From: Thermonema lapsum
Lineage (GTDB): Bacteria > Bacteroidota > Bacteroidia > Cytophagales > Thermonemataceae
Assembly (NCBI RefSeq): GCF_011761635.1
Contig: NZ_JAASRN010000002.1
Span: forward strand, 186,001 to 250,000
DNA length: 64,000 nucleotides
Direction of reading: 5' to 3'
Both the position numbers and the translations under genes were made by a program. Below the pieces are notes generated by a model. It saw only the letters and a program-made list of their open reading frames with translations. It was not told where the DNA came from and did not search any database. The stretch's first letter is position 1. The number at the start of each line of letters is the position of its first letter. This document shows, piece after piece, positions 1 through 8,740 of this stretch.

Positions 1-352
1 TGTATTGGTCGGGCGCTGTTTTGTCAAAGAAGCGCAGCACTTCCAACAAAGAGCCAAAAGTTTTTTTGAAGTCAAAGAGTTCTTCCTCCGTCAGGAATGC
101 CCCTTCTATTTTCAGATGCCGCAAAGGGCTGCGCAAGTCCACATAGGTCTGCACCGGGAAACTGACTTCGTACTTGAGTATTTCGACCATTTCGGCAGTT
201 TGGCGGGTCAGGCGTTCTACCAAACGAAAATTATTCGAGAAGCGCATATTACCTACCCATTCCCGCCCCAACTCACTACTACACAGCTCTTCTAAACGGT
301 TTCTCAGTTTATCAAACCCAAGCTTTTGCTCAATCGTGTGCGGATAAATCAT
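1..352 (-). CDS. mutS2: Endonuclease MutS2, N-terminal part (runs off the window)
   Basis: The minus strand from position 352 reads an open frame of 117 codons to the window edge, starting MIYPHTIEQKLGFDKLRNRL. This opening, with the following helical stretch (LGREWVGNMRFS, later VDLRSPLRHLKIEG), is what I know from the N-terminal lever region of Bacteroidota MutS2 proteins, which act at stalled or collided ribosomes and recombination intermediates and carry MutS ATPase and Smr domains further on. Those later domains are outside the window. The start is the only ATG in frame near the conserved opening. Identification rests on recall of the family opening, so the name is probable rather than certain. 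Confidence 0.75.
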   Translation of the reverse strand, partial: MIYPHTIEQKLGFDKLRNRLEELCSSELGREWVGNMRFSNNFRLVERLTRQTAEMVEILKYEVSFPVQTYVDLRSPLRHLKIEGAFLTEEELFDFKKTFGSLLEVLRFFDKTAPDQY

Positions 353-412
353 ATTTATGATTCGCGTATTTTGAAAGTGGTCCAAATTTAGTCAAATTCA
401 GTATAAAAGCAG

Positions 413-463
413 AAAGGAGCTCCTCATAGAGAAGCCCCTTTACTTGTAGTCTCACGACTACAA
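413..463. repeat. Two adjacent hairpins between mutS2 and the histidine kinase
   Basis: The first hairpin pairs 413-425 with 429-441 (13-bp stem with two G-T pairs in one strand sense, 3-base loop). The second pairs TTGTAGTC-type arms at 444-451 and 456-463 around a 4-base loop. The genes on either side diverge, so no terminator is expected here. The rest of 353-666 is AT-rich with no open frame I believe; it must hold the promoters of both genes, but no good TAnnTTTG element was found. Confidence 0.6.
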
Positions 464-666
464 ACATCACTAAATCACTACAAATATACATTGTTACTAC
501 ACAGAACTTGCCAATCATTCGACGAAGACATGGATTTTTTCCATGAAAGTTGCATTTTTCGCTAATGAATGGCACTTTCCACCTGCCCTACTTACAAAAG
601 TTTTTATATCTTTAAGTCAAAATTCAACTACCCATAAGCTCATTTTGCTGATATATTTCGGTACTT

Positions 667-2637
667 ATGTCATCCCCAAAAGCATCTTTAGCAGAGTTTT
701 TAAATAAATTCTTAGAGGAACAAATACAGTATTTGGGCTTTCAGTTTCATGCCAAAACAGGCAGCATTGAAGCAATACATCCGGAACACTTGGTGGCTAA
801 AGCCATACAATTTGCCCCGGCAAATCTCTATGAGCTAATCCCCCTGCTTTTGAGCTTACAAGATACCCTCCTCACGCAACGCAAAACGATATCAATTCCT
901 AATGTAAATTTACCCATAGCCCAATTGTCGGCAATAGAGGTAGCTAATTTACACATTTTGCCCTATGGACGCAGTAAATATAGCTACGTGTGCCTTGTTG
1001 AAAACCTGAGCCACCATGCTAAATGGTTGCAAAACATGCAGCAATCTGCTCATGACTCCAGCATTTACAATGAATTGCTACTCGCCAATGAGAAAATACT
1101 AAAGCTTGAAAAAGAGAATCTCGAGTTGCGTAACCGTGAGTTGGAGCAGATGCAAGCATTCAAAAACCGGCTATATGCCGCCATAGCCCATGAGCTGCGC
1201 AACCCTACTCAAGGTATCATAGGGCTTGCCGAGCTGATACAAGAAGAACCTCTTTCTGCCAAACAAACAGAGTATATTAAAAGCATCTACCGGGCGGCAC
1301 TGCACATGCAAACGCTGCTGAATGACTTTTTAGATTATTCGAAATTGGAAGCCGGTGAAATCAGCTTGGTGCAGCAGCCTTTTTCTATTCAAGACATACT
1401 TAATCATCTGGAGTTATCCCTCCTCAAGGCAACCCAGGAGAAAGGGCTGTTTCTGCGTATCTATGTGTCGGCAAGTATTCCGCCGGTGGTTATCGGCGAT
1501 TCGGCACGCCTGCTCCAGATACTTTACAACCTTGCGGGGAATGCCATTAAGTTTACTGAAAAGGGAGGCATTTCCATAGAAGCTTATCTCGACGCTATAG
1601 ACGCTGAGCGTTGCCGTGTACGATTAGAAATAAAAGACACAGGCATAGGTATTCCGCCCGAAAAACTGCAAACCATCTTCGAGCCCTATAAACAAGCCCA
1701 TGATGACACTTACCTACGGTTTGGAGGCACCGGCTTGGGCTTGGCTATTGTCAAAGAGCTGGTCGAACGTATGGGCGGCAGCATTCAGGTGCAAAGCAAA
1801 GTGGAACGAGGCAGCACCTTTATCGTCCTTTTACCTTTTAAAATGGCAGAGATAAGCGCAAACCTGCTCGAAGAAGACCTATCGCCTGTACCGGAAGATT
1901 TCCACGGTATTAGGACGCTTCTGGCAGAAGATAACCCCGCCATTTCGCTTTACCTGCAGAAAATATTGGAAAAGCGTGGCATACATGTAGATGTTGCTAC
2001 ATCGGTAGCACAAGCCAGCAAATTGCTCGAAAAAAATACTTATCAATTGCTACTTTGTGACTGGCACCTCAGTGATGGCACCGTCGAACCTCTTCTAAAA
2101 AAGCTATTTGCTCAGCAACAAGACCAACCGCGTCCGGCTGTTGTTCTTATCAGTGCCAGCGAAAAGGTAAATGAGCATGGATTGGCTTTCGATGCCATTA
2201 TCCCAAAGCATTTCAATGAAAGTCAGTTTTTCCATAGCCTTTCGCCTATCCTAAAAAGGATACGTCCTTTTCCCCGCCTTATTTCTTTTGAGCACTTACT
2301 CGAATATACACAGCATGATGAAGAACTATTGCTTTCCATACTGAGCAGCATCATACCGGACCTTGAGCTTAAAAATGAAGCATTGAAAAAAGCCTATGCA
2401 AGCAAGCTCACGCGGAAAATAGGCGAGATTGTGCACCAAGTGAAACCCATTGCCCAGATACTGGGCTACGAAGAATTTATTTATCACGTGGAAAAAGTGA
2501 ATTTTATCCTTAACAATCAGTTGAATCCTCACTTGCGTCTTAAACCACACATAAAGAAGATACAAGAAATCATCCCAGAAGTGATTGCAGAATTAAAGCA
2601 CTACCAAAAACAATTAAAGGATATGTTGTCGTTATAA
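667..2637 (+). CDS. Hybrid sensor histidine kinase with receiver and Hpt-like domains
   Basis: A 656-residue soluble phosphorelay protein. Residues 1-130 are an unrecognised input domain. A coiled coil at about 135-165 leads to the HisKA helix with the phospho-accepting His175 in HELRNPTQG. The HATPase_c domain follows, with N box NLAGNAIKF, DTGIGI and GGTGLGLAI. A receiver domain starts near residue 415 (LLAEDN) with the likely phospho-accepting Asp near 465 in LLCDWHLSDG. The last 100 residues are helical and hold VHQVKPIAQILG near residue 590, which fits the HxxK...G pattern of Hpt domains. There is no transmembrane segment, so the signal is probably cytoplasmic or comes from a partner. 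The H box has Asn where Thr or Ser is usual. Targets cannot be told; no separate response regulator is adjacent. Confidence 0.9.
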   Translation: MSSPKASLAEFLNKFLEEQIQYLGFQFHAKTGSIEAIHPEHLVAKAIQFAPANLYELIPLLLSLQDTLLTQRKTISIPNVNLPIAQLSAIEVANLHILPYGRSKYSYVCLVENLSHHAKWLQNMQQSAHDSSIYNELLLANEKILKLEKENLELRNRELEQMQAFKNRLYAAIAHELRNPTQGIIGLAELIQEEPLSAKQTEYIKSIYRAALHMQTLLNDFLDYSKLEAGEISLVQQPFSIQDILNHLELSLLKATQEKGLFLRIYVSASIPPVVIGDSARLLQILYNLAGNAIKFTEKGGISIEAYLDAIDAERCRVRLEIKDTGIGIPPEKLQTIFEPYKQAHDDTYLRFGGTGLGLAIVKELVERMGGSIQVQSKVERGSTFIVLLPFKMAEISANLLEEDLSPVPEDFHGIRTLLAEDNPAISLYLQKILEKRGIHVDVATSVAQASKLLEKNTYQLLLCDWHLSDGTVEPLLKKLFAQQQDQPRPAVVLISASEKVNEHGLAFDAIIPKHFNESQFFHSLSPILKRIRPFPRLISFEHLLEYTQHDEELLLSILSSIIPDLELKNEALKKAYASKLTRKIGEIVHQVKPIAQILGYEEFIYHVEKVNFILNNQLNPHLRLKPHIKKIQEIIPEVIAELKHYQKQLKDMLSL

Positions 2638-2676
2638 TAATGCAAATACAGAGTCGTTCAAAAAACATCATCAATC

Positions 2677-3246
2677 ATGCAAAGATTACTAGTCATACTC
2701 TCGCTTTTTATAGCCCTGCCTGCTTTTGCACAAGCACAACAAATAGACTTGCTTCAAGACAGCATCCGTGTCATCCGCCCCAAGAAGCGATTGAGCCCTA
2801 TTGCCATTGCCTCCTACATAAAAGGAGATACCTACATCAAAATCACCTATGGGCAACCATTTAAACGCAATCGTGAAATATTTGGTGCTTTGATACCCTA
2901 TAACCAAGTATGGCGGACAGGCGCCAATGAAGCCACCGAAATCACGGTTACAAGGGATGTAAAAATAGGAGACAAAATACTGAAAGCAGGTACCTATACC
3001 ATTTTTACTATTCCCAATCCCGACGAGTGGACTATCATCTTCAATAAATCCTTAGGGCTATGGGGTGCTTATGATTACGAGAAAGTGAAGTCGCAAGATG
3101 TGCTGCGGGTAAAAGCCAAAGTAACTCAAACACAAGAGATATACGAAGCCTTCACCATCAGGCTCACAGAAGCCCCCTATGGCGTAGATATGGAGCTTAT
3201 CTGGGATAGAACGAAAGTCACACTACCCATTTATTTCATAGAATAA
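2677..3246 (+). CDS. DUF2911 family secreted protein
   Basis: A 189-residue protein with a signal peptide (MQRLLVILSLFIALPAFAQA). The mature part matches the DUF2911 family of Bacteroidota: SPIAIASYIKGDTYIKITYG, then IFGALIPYNQVWRTGANEAT, GTYTIFTIPNPDEWTIIFNK and the closing DMELIWDRTKVTLPI. The family is a periplasmic or outer-membrane-associated beta-rich domain of unknown function. It starts 39 bases after the kinase gene and ends 5 bases before the TPR gene, so the three may be cotranscribed. Function cannot be inferred from the sequence. Confidence 0.85.
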   Translation: MQRLLVILSLFIALPAFAQAQQIDLLQDSIRVIRPKKRLSPIAIASYIKGDTYIKITYGQPFKRNREIFGALIPYNQVWRTGANEATEITVTRDVKIGDKILKAGTYTIFTIPNPDEWTIIFNKSLGLWGAYDYEKVKSQDVLRVKAKVTQTQEIYEAFTIRLTEAPYGVDMELIWDRTKVTLPIYFIE

Positions 3247-3251
3247 ACCCC

Positions 3252-5054
3252 ATGAAAAAAGTATCACTTTTTGTTTTCGCTTGGCTATTTCTATACCCGG
3301 CGCTATCTGTTTTTGCCCAACCCACCGAACGCCTGTTACACAAAGCCTATACCTACTCTGTCAAAGGCAAGTGGGATAAAGCCTTTAAGAAACTGAATAC
3401 CATCTTAACAGACGACAGTCTGCATTTCGATGCCCTTCTTTTACAAGGCGACATGCTGCTACGCACCAATCGCTTGCAGGAAGCCTATGCCACAGGTCGC
3501 CTGCTAAGCCAGCTCTATCCCGACTCTCTCGCTTCATGGCTGTTTCTTGCAGAAGTACAAACAGCACTCGACTCACTGCCACAGGCAGAGCAAGCCCTGT
3601 TTCAGGCGTACCGCCTACAAGCCGAATCGCCAGAAGTACACATGCAGCTGGGCATTCTGTATGCACAAGCCGGCATCGACAGCGCCGCTATCAAGCATCT
3701 TGATTATGCCTATGAAGCATTGCCCGCTGCCTCCGCTCTACGGCAAGAGGTGCTTTTTCACTTGGGTATGCTTGCCCTCGAACAAGACAAAGCAGAGCAG
3801 GCTTTGGGATATTTCAACCAAGCAATTCAAGAAGCGCCCCAGTTCTATCTCACCTATGTGGGCAAGGCTTATTGTCAATACCTGCGCGGTCGTCCCCAAG
3901 AATCGCTTCAACTGCTGTCAAAAGTTGAGCAGAAAGCCCCCTACCTGCTTACCCAAAAAGATTATGTGCTTTGGGCAAAAAGCCTCTACAGCCTGAAACA
4001 ACGTGAAAAAGCCATCAAGGTATTGCGCCTTTTGCCGGAGCCGCTGCCCCCAGAAGGATACCAGCTCCTTGCCCGCATGCTCTATGAGAGCAAAAACTAT
4101 GAGGCAGCACTTGCATATCTACAAAAAGCTATTCCGCTTGCTCAAACGCCACAAACACTGGGCAGCCTATTCCATGACCAAGCTTTGATTTATCTGGCAT
4201 TAAAAGAACCCGACAAGGCACTCAACAGCTATTCCCAAGCCCTTTATCTTTGGTATCCGGTTGCCCAAAAAGAAAAACAAAAGGAGCATCAAGGTGTGCT
4301 ACAAACCTGTCTTTACGATGCTGGCAAACTACTGACTCATTACTTTTCTGCCGACACCCTCGAGCAAATACGCCGTGAGCAATGGCACGAGCTGGCACTC
4401 ACGCTTCTGTATGAAGGCAAAGCCCAGGAAGCAGAAAAAGTTTGTCAGCAACTCATTGCGCTCTCCCCCGATGACGGACTCGCCCATCAATATCAAGGCA
4501 TGGCTTTGCTGTTGCAGAACCGAGCCAGTGCCGCCGAAAAAGCCCTACTCAACGCCTTGCAATTACAAGGTGCCGACTCTGCCCTTGTGTATGAACTACT
4601 TGCCGAATGCGCCATTGCACAAGAAGACATAGCTAAGGCACTGCATTACATAGACCTTTCGCTAAAAATAGCGCCACACGAGCCAGGTGCTTTGCATTTA
4701 AAAGCCTACATCTATAGTCTGAAGCAAGATTATACCACAGCCTGCCAATGGGCTAATCTATCCCTGCAATATGCGCCCCATGAGCATGAAATAAGAAAAG
4801 ATGCCATGCGCTGGGCAACAGCAGCGAATATGTGCGAACAAGCGCAGGAACATGCCTCCTTACTCCTCGAAACACAAGTCTATGCCCTCGATGCATGGGT
4901 ATGCAAAGCCCATTGTGCTTTGATAGCAGGCAATATAACACAAGCACAAGACTACTACCAAAACGCCGCAGCCATAGACAAAAACCACCCCGAGGTGAAA
5001 TCACTCCACCGGGCACTGCAAGAAAGCAGAGAGAAAGCTACTGCCGGGCAATAG
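3252..5054 (+). CDS. Secreted tetratricopeptide-repeat protein
   Basis: A 600-residue protein with a signal peptide ending near ALSVFAQ at residue 23. Almost all the rest consists of TPR units; examples are AEQALGYFNQAIQEAPQFYL, YEAALAYLQKAIPLAQTP, DKALNSYSQALYLW and AKALHYIDLSLKIAP. Such proteins act as periplasmic or surface scaffolds. No catalytic motif is visible. It follows the DUF2911 gene by 5 bases. Its last 17 bases overlap the end of the convergent hutG-like gene, leaving no room for separate terminators. Confidence 0.85.
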   Translation: MKKVSLFVFAWLFLYPALSVFAQPTERLLHKAYTYSVKGKWDKAFKKLNTILTDDSLHFDALLLQGDMLLRTNRLQEAYATGRLLSQLYPDSLASWLFLAEVQTALDSLPQAEQALFQAYRLQAESPEVHMQLGILYAQAGIDSAAIKHLDYAYEALPAASALRQEVLFHLGMLALEQDKAEQALGYFNQAIQEAPQFYLTYVGKAYCQYLRGRPQESLQLLSKVEQKAPYLLTQKDYVLWAKSLYSLKQREKAIKVLRLLPEPLPPEGYQLLARMLYESKNYEAALAYLQKAIPLAQTPQTLGSLFHDQALIYLALKEPDKALNSYSQALYLWYPVAQKEKQKEHQGVLQTCLYDAGKLLTHYFSADTLEQIRREQWHELALTLLYEGKAQEAEKVCQQLIALSPDDGLAHQYQGMALLLQNRASAAEKALLNALQLQGADSALVYELLAECAIAQEDIAKALHYIDLSLKIAPHEPGALHLKAYIYSLKQDYTTACQWANLSLQYAPHEHEIRKDAMRWATAANMCEQAQEHASLLLETQVYALDAWVCKAHCALIAGNITQAQDYYQNAAAIDKNHPEVKSLHRALQESREKATAGQ

Positions 5055-6027
5055 TTTCTACTACCGCATGCAACAATTGGGCTGCCAGCTTGGCTGTGCG
5101 CCCGTCTATATCATATTTGGGATTCAGCTCGGCAATATCGAAGGAAAAAGGTTTACCGGCAGCCACCAAACGCCGCAACAGAGGCAGCACATGCCATGGT
5201 GCCAGTCCCATTCCATTGACAGCACTCACACCCGGTGCAAATGCCCCTGAAAATACATCCAAACAACAGCTAATATAAACAAAATCTTTATCTGCTATGA
5301 AAGCATCGAGCAAAGAATAAAAATCCGTGATTGCTTGTTCATAAAGAGCTTCTGCCAATACATAGCGAACCCCCAATTCTTCTGCCCGTTCAAACAAAGC
5401 TCGGGTATTCCCCGCTGCTTGAAGACCTACGACCAAATAATGAAAGTCCCAGCCACGACGCTCACACTCGTGAGCTATCTGCAAAAAAGGAGTACCTGAA
5501 GAGCCAATATCGATATAATTCCGCAAATCAAAGTGTGCATCAAAATTGATAATGGCAATGGATGGCTTCGATTGCTGCTTTGCCATGTGCTTTGCTATTC
5601 CCTGGAAGTGCCCCCATGCCACTTCGTGTCCTCCCCCCAATACTAACGGAAGCACTCCCATATCCAAGAGCTGTTCTACCTTTTCTCCCAAGTCTTCCTG
5701 AGCATCTTCCAAAAATTTACCCAAACAACAAACATCGCCGGCATCCCAAATGCCTATATGCTCCGCCTCCCAAGGATAAGGCAAAGAAGCAAGTGCTGCC
5801 CGTATGGCTTTAGGTCCTTTGGCAGCGCCTACCCTGCCCAAATTGCGCCTTACTCCTTCATCGGACATAAAACCGAGCAGTGCCAGCTGACGGTGAGCTG
5901 CAATAGCAGGCAGGGGGTCTGCCAAACTTACCGGCACTACTACCTGATGCCAACGCAGACTATTGCCTTTTTCCCATTGATCTATGCGTCCATTTTTCCA
6001 GTAATCCGAAGCGGGCGGTCCATACAT
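5038..6027 (-). CDS. hutG: Formimidoylglutamase / arginase-family amidinohydrolase
   Basis: A 329-residue ureohydrolase-fold protein. Metal-binding motifs are GGGHE at 131-135, DAHFD at 163-167 and SCCLD at 253-257, followed by FAPGVSAVNGMGL and the closing FDIAELNPKYD. The layout is that of formimidoylglutamase (HutG), which in histidine catabolism splits formiminoglutamate to glutamate and formamide with two Mn ions. The first Asp of the family SxDxD motif is Cys255 here. I recall a CLDVF version in Bacteroidota homologues, so this may be a lineage variant and not a lesion, but it makes the exact substrate less sure. No other hut gene is nearby. Alternatives are agmatinase or arginase. Confidence 0.75.
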   Translation of the reverse strand: MYGPPASDYWKNGRIDQWEKGNSLRWHQVVVPVSLADPLPAIAAHRQLALLGFMSDEGVRRNLGRVGAAKGPKAIRAALASLPYPWEAEHIGIWDAGDVCCLGKFLEDAQEDLGEKVEQLLDMGVLPLVLGGGHEVAWGHFQGIAKHMAKQQSKPSIAIINFDAHFDLRNYIDIGSSGTPFLQIAHECERRGWDFHYLVVGLQAAGNTRALFERAEELGVRYVLAEALYEQAITDFYSLLDAFIADKDFVYISCCLDVFSGAFAPGVSAVNGMGLAPWHVLPLLRRLVAAGKPFSFDIAELNPKYDIDGRTAKLAAQLLHAVVETIARQ

Positions 6028-6093
6028 AACACATGCTAATTACATCAAAAAATAGATGACAGCTATAAATGTATTGATTTGCCTAATAAAAAC

Positions 6094-6131
6094 AAAAAGG
6101 CTATTGCGCTTCATGCACAATAACCTTTTTT
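6094..6131 (-). terminator. Terminator after gldN
   Basis: On the minus strand, about 23 bases after the gldN stop, an inverted repeat AAAAAGGTTATTG / CAATAGCCTTTTT (one mismatch, 11-base loop) is followed by GTTTTTATT. It ends the long gliding/secretion run before the hutG-like gene. Confidence 0.8.
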
Positions 6132-6153
6132 ATTTCACACAGAACCAGAGAGC

Positions 6154-6951
6154 TTAGAACTCCCATAAGTTATGCTCAAACTCCATCAATTCATATTCAA
6201 TTTCACGCGACTTGTAGAGCTGGGCTTCTACATTTCCCTTCAATTCCGGATAGCTATGAATAAACTTATCATCCGGGTTAGATATTTTCACAATACGTGA
6301 AGAGAAGAGGCGCAATTCAAAAGCATCGGTCAAACACATGTGGCGTCGATTGTTTTGAGGATTATACCACAAGCAGCGGGTTTGGTTACTTTCCTCATAT
6401 TTCTTGCGAAAATACTCTGCCAATTCCTTGTACTTAAATCGAGCAATAGGAAGGTCGTTCTCTTCCGTTTTCACCTGCCGGTTATAGCCGGGAGCTACCA
6501 ATGTAAGGGTGAGAATATTGATATACATACGAGAACGGCGCTTGTCAAACACCACCTCCTCAGTAATTTCCAGGACAGAAATATTGCTCGGATCCATTCG
6601 CATGTTCTCATAGATATCAATATCATCCCTCTCAGCTACTGCACTACGCCAAGCACTGTCAGACAATAGAACTTCCACGCTACCATCGATAGAAGGAAAA
6701 TAGGCAGTTACATAGCCAGAATCTACTGCCAATATAATTTCTTCAGCAATATGATGATTTTGTGCTGCAAACGGTTTGTTTTGCTTTTCGCGCAAATTGA
6801 TGATTCTTGTCACTGTGCGACGAAACATAATATCATCCTCTAAAATCGGATGTAACGCCAGGGGATTGTAGCCATACTGAGCCCACGCCCACACTGACAG
6901 CAAGCAAAGCAACATCGAAATACCCATGCCTCTTCTCATAAGATTATTCAA
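6154..6951 (-). CDS. gldN: Gliding motility / type IX secretion protein GldN (PorN)
   Basis: A 265-residue periplasmic protein with a signal peptide (SMLLCLLSVWAWAQ). The features of GldN/PorN are present: NPLALHPILEDDIMFRRTVT near the N terminus, the basic and acidic mid region ITEEVVFDKRRSRMYINIL, and CLWYNPQNNRRHMCLTDAF. In the type IX secretion system GldN forms, with the lipoprotein GldK, the large ring under the outer membrane. It is last in gldKLMN. The gap to gldM is 113 bases and contains a stable hairpin, so its level may be set apart from the upstream genes. Confidence 0.92.
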   Translation of the reverse strand: MNNLMRRGMGISMLLCLLSVWAWAQYGYNPLALHPILEDDIMFRRTVTRIINLREKQNKPFAAQNHHIAEEIILAVDSGYVTAYFPSIDGSVEVLLSDSAWRSAVAERDDIDIYENMRMDPSNISVLEITEEVVFDKRRSRMYINILTLTLVAPGYNRQVKTEENDLPIARFKYKELAEYFRKKYEESNQTRCLWYNPQNNRRHMCLTDAFELRLFSSRIVKISNPDDKFIHSYPELKGNVEAQLYKSREIEYELMEFEHNLWEF

Positions 6952-7018
6952 TTATTGTACTTCATTAACTTTTATCAAATATTATGCCTGAGTACAGGTA
7001 GCAAATTTCATTGAGAGA

Positions 7019-7059
7019 AGCATGATAGAGACAGACAAGAAGCCTATCTCCATCATGCT
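7019..7059 (-). promoter_or_regulatory. Hairpin between gldM and gldN
   Basis: Arms 7019-7031 and 7047-7059 (AGCATGAT-GAGA type, 13 bp with one mismatch) lie directly after the gldM stop. On the minus strand it is followed by TCTCTCAATG, not by a T run, so it looks more like an mRNA 3'-end stabiliser or partial attenuator than a full terminator. Read on the plus strand it is followed by TTTTTATT. Confidence 0.55.
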
Positions 7060-7064
7060 TTTTA

Positions 7065-8666
7065 TTAGCCCCCAACAACCACACTCAAAAACTTAGGTCT
7101 TACCTCAGCAGGCAATATTGCACCTCTGTAATTAGAACGAACCACTGATTCTACTATAATCACAACAGTATCGCCGGGACGCGCACTAGTTGCTGCCTGT
7201 TGCAAGGAGTTTGCGTTAGTCACTGGACGCCCTTCCCGGTACACTTCCACGCGATATTGCTGTACACGATAATTAGCCTCTTTGGGTAGAAATTCTGCAA
7301 AGGATGGATCAGCCTTAGCTATCACCTGCGCGTTACTCAGCTGACCACGAGTGAGCGTTCTTTCAATTTCACGCCCGTTTACTACCAGGGCTAAAGAAGC
7401 TGCCGGTACCTTCTTCACAGCAAATTCCTGAGTACCAATCAACTGCCCTCCACTGCTCACCGACATCACTACCTTATTCACACCCCGGCTAGGTACGATG
7501 GTTACATCACCAGCACCTCTACCAGGAATGAAAACAGCGCCCTGCCCACTGAACGAAGGATTATACTCTTGCCCTAAAGCAGGCACCAATACTTGAATTT
7601 CGTTTCCACACTCTTCGTACAGTGCTTGCACACTCTTCGACTGAATTTGCATCACGGGCGCTACAACTTTGTACTCGCCTTCTACAACAAAGGTGGTATC
7701 GCCACCGCCAGCTTTGGGAATGGTAATTTCACCTTTCCATTTCTTAGTAACACCTTCAGCAGTACCCCCTGAGGCTCGTATTTCATAGATACCTCTACCG
7801 TTCTCTACCTTCACCGGCTCGCCATTCACTTTGATAGTGGGTGTTACATTGGATGCCGAAGCAAAGATAAACAGTTCGGCACGGTACTTCATACCATTGG
7901 CAACTACGCTGGTAGGAGCAGTATAAGTAGCCTGAATCACGTCAAATTTTAAAGTAACTCCAGAAGCTTCTTGTGCCAACTCACTAAGGACAATGTTTTC
8001 ATAACGCAGTACTTCATTGGCTCTTTGCGATAGCACCGCCAGAGCCGCTGCCACAGGTGTATTGGAAAAGTTGGCTTGCGCCCAATCTTTATCCAGTTCA
8101 ATGGGTTCATTTTTGTACCGCTCCCTCGTCACAGGGTTCTCTCTATTACTTAGCGTAAGAGAGACCAATTGTGAAGCCACAGGCTGGGGCACTAACTTTT
8201 TCAACTCCTCTACATATTCATCCAGCTTCTTCTCCAGCTCGTAGGCTTTGCCGTTTTTTTGCCCTTCGGCTCCTACCATCAAAACCTCTAACTTGGTTTC
8301 TTCGGCAGGAGTTTTTATCCCTCCGGTCTCAGGGTCAATGCCCCCTCCCGCTTTATCAATGATTTCCTTTCTTACTTCGGCAAGGTATGCCAGCATCTTC
8401 TCAGTCAACTCCCGGGCTTTTTGCGCCTTCTGCAAAGCAACTTTGGCTTTAGCCTCGGGGTTCTCTTCGGCAGCCTTGGCTACAGCTTCCAGCTGTCCTT
8501 GGTTTACCTTTATGGACGCTTGCATGGCTGCCTGCAGAGTAGAGTCAATAAACAGGAATTTATCAAGAATCGTACTATTTACTTGTAAGGCAAGCATGGC
8601 TGTTAACACCAGATACATCAGGTTTATCATCTGCTGCCTTATGCTTTCTTTTCCTCCTCCGGCCAT
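7065..8666 (-). CDS. gldM: Gliding motility / type IX secretion motor protein GldM (PorM)
   Basis: A 533-residue inner-membrane protein. One N-terminal transmembrane helix is visible (MINLMYLVLTAMLALQV, about residues 13-30) after the opening MAGGGKESIRQQ. The rest is a long periplasmic part: a helical section to about residue 200 and then beta-rich domains (for example NVTPTIKVNGEPVKVENGRG and VIPSRGVNKVVMSVSSGGQL). GldM and GldL form the proton-driven rotary motor of the type IX system, and GldM's periplasmic domains reach the GldK/GldN ring. It is 74 bases downstream of gldL. Length and opening are normal for the family. Confidence 0.95.
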   Translation of the reverse strand: MAGGGKESIRQQMINLMYLVLTAMLALQVNSTILDKFLFIDSTLQAAMQASIKVNQGQLEAVAKAAEENPEAKAKVALQKAQKARELTEKMLAYLAEVRKEIIDKAGGGIDPETGGIKTPAEETKLEVLMVGAEGQKNGKAYELEKKLDEYVEELKKLVPQPVASQLVSLTLSNRENPVTRERYKNEPIELDKDWAQANFSNTPVAAALAVLSQRANEVLRYENIVLSELAQEASGVTLKFDVIQATYTAPTSVVANGMKYRAELFIFASASNVTPTIKVNGEPVKVENGRGIYEIRASGGTAEGVTKKWKGEITIPKAGGGDTTFVVEGEYKVVAPVMQIQSKSVQALYEECGNEIQVLVPALGQEYNPSFSGQGAVFIPGRGAGDVTIVPSRGVNKVVMSVSSGGQLIGTQEFAVKKVPAASLALVVNGREIERTLTRGQLSNAQVIAKADPSFAEFLPKEANYRVQQYRVEVYREGRPVTNANSLQQAATSARPGDTVVIIVESVVRSNYRGAILPAEVRPKFLSVVVGG

Positions 8667-8740
8667 AGTTTCTTTTAGGTTTTAAAGTTGAAAAATAGAG
8701 AGGCTTTGCAGCCTCGCCACATATTTAAAAAAACAAATGC

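Noticed and set aside
330-575. 81-codon minus-strand frame ahead of mutS2
   Set aside because: It overlaps the mutS2 start in another frame, crosses both hairpins and has no protein-like pattern.
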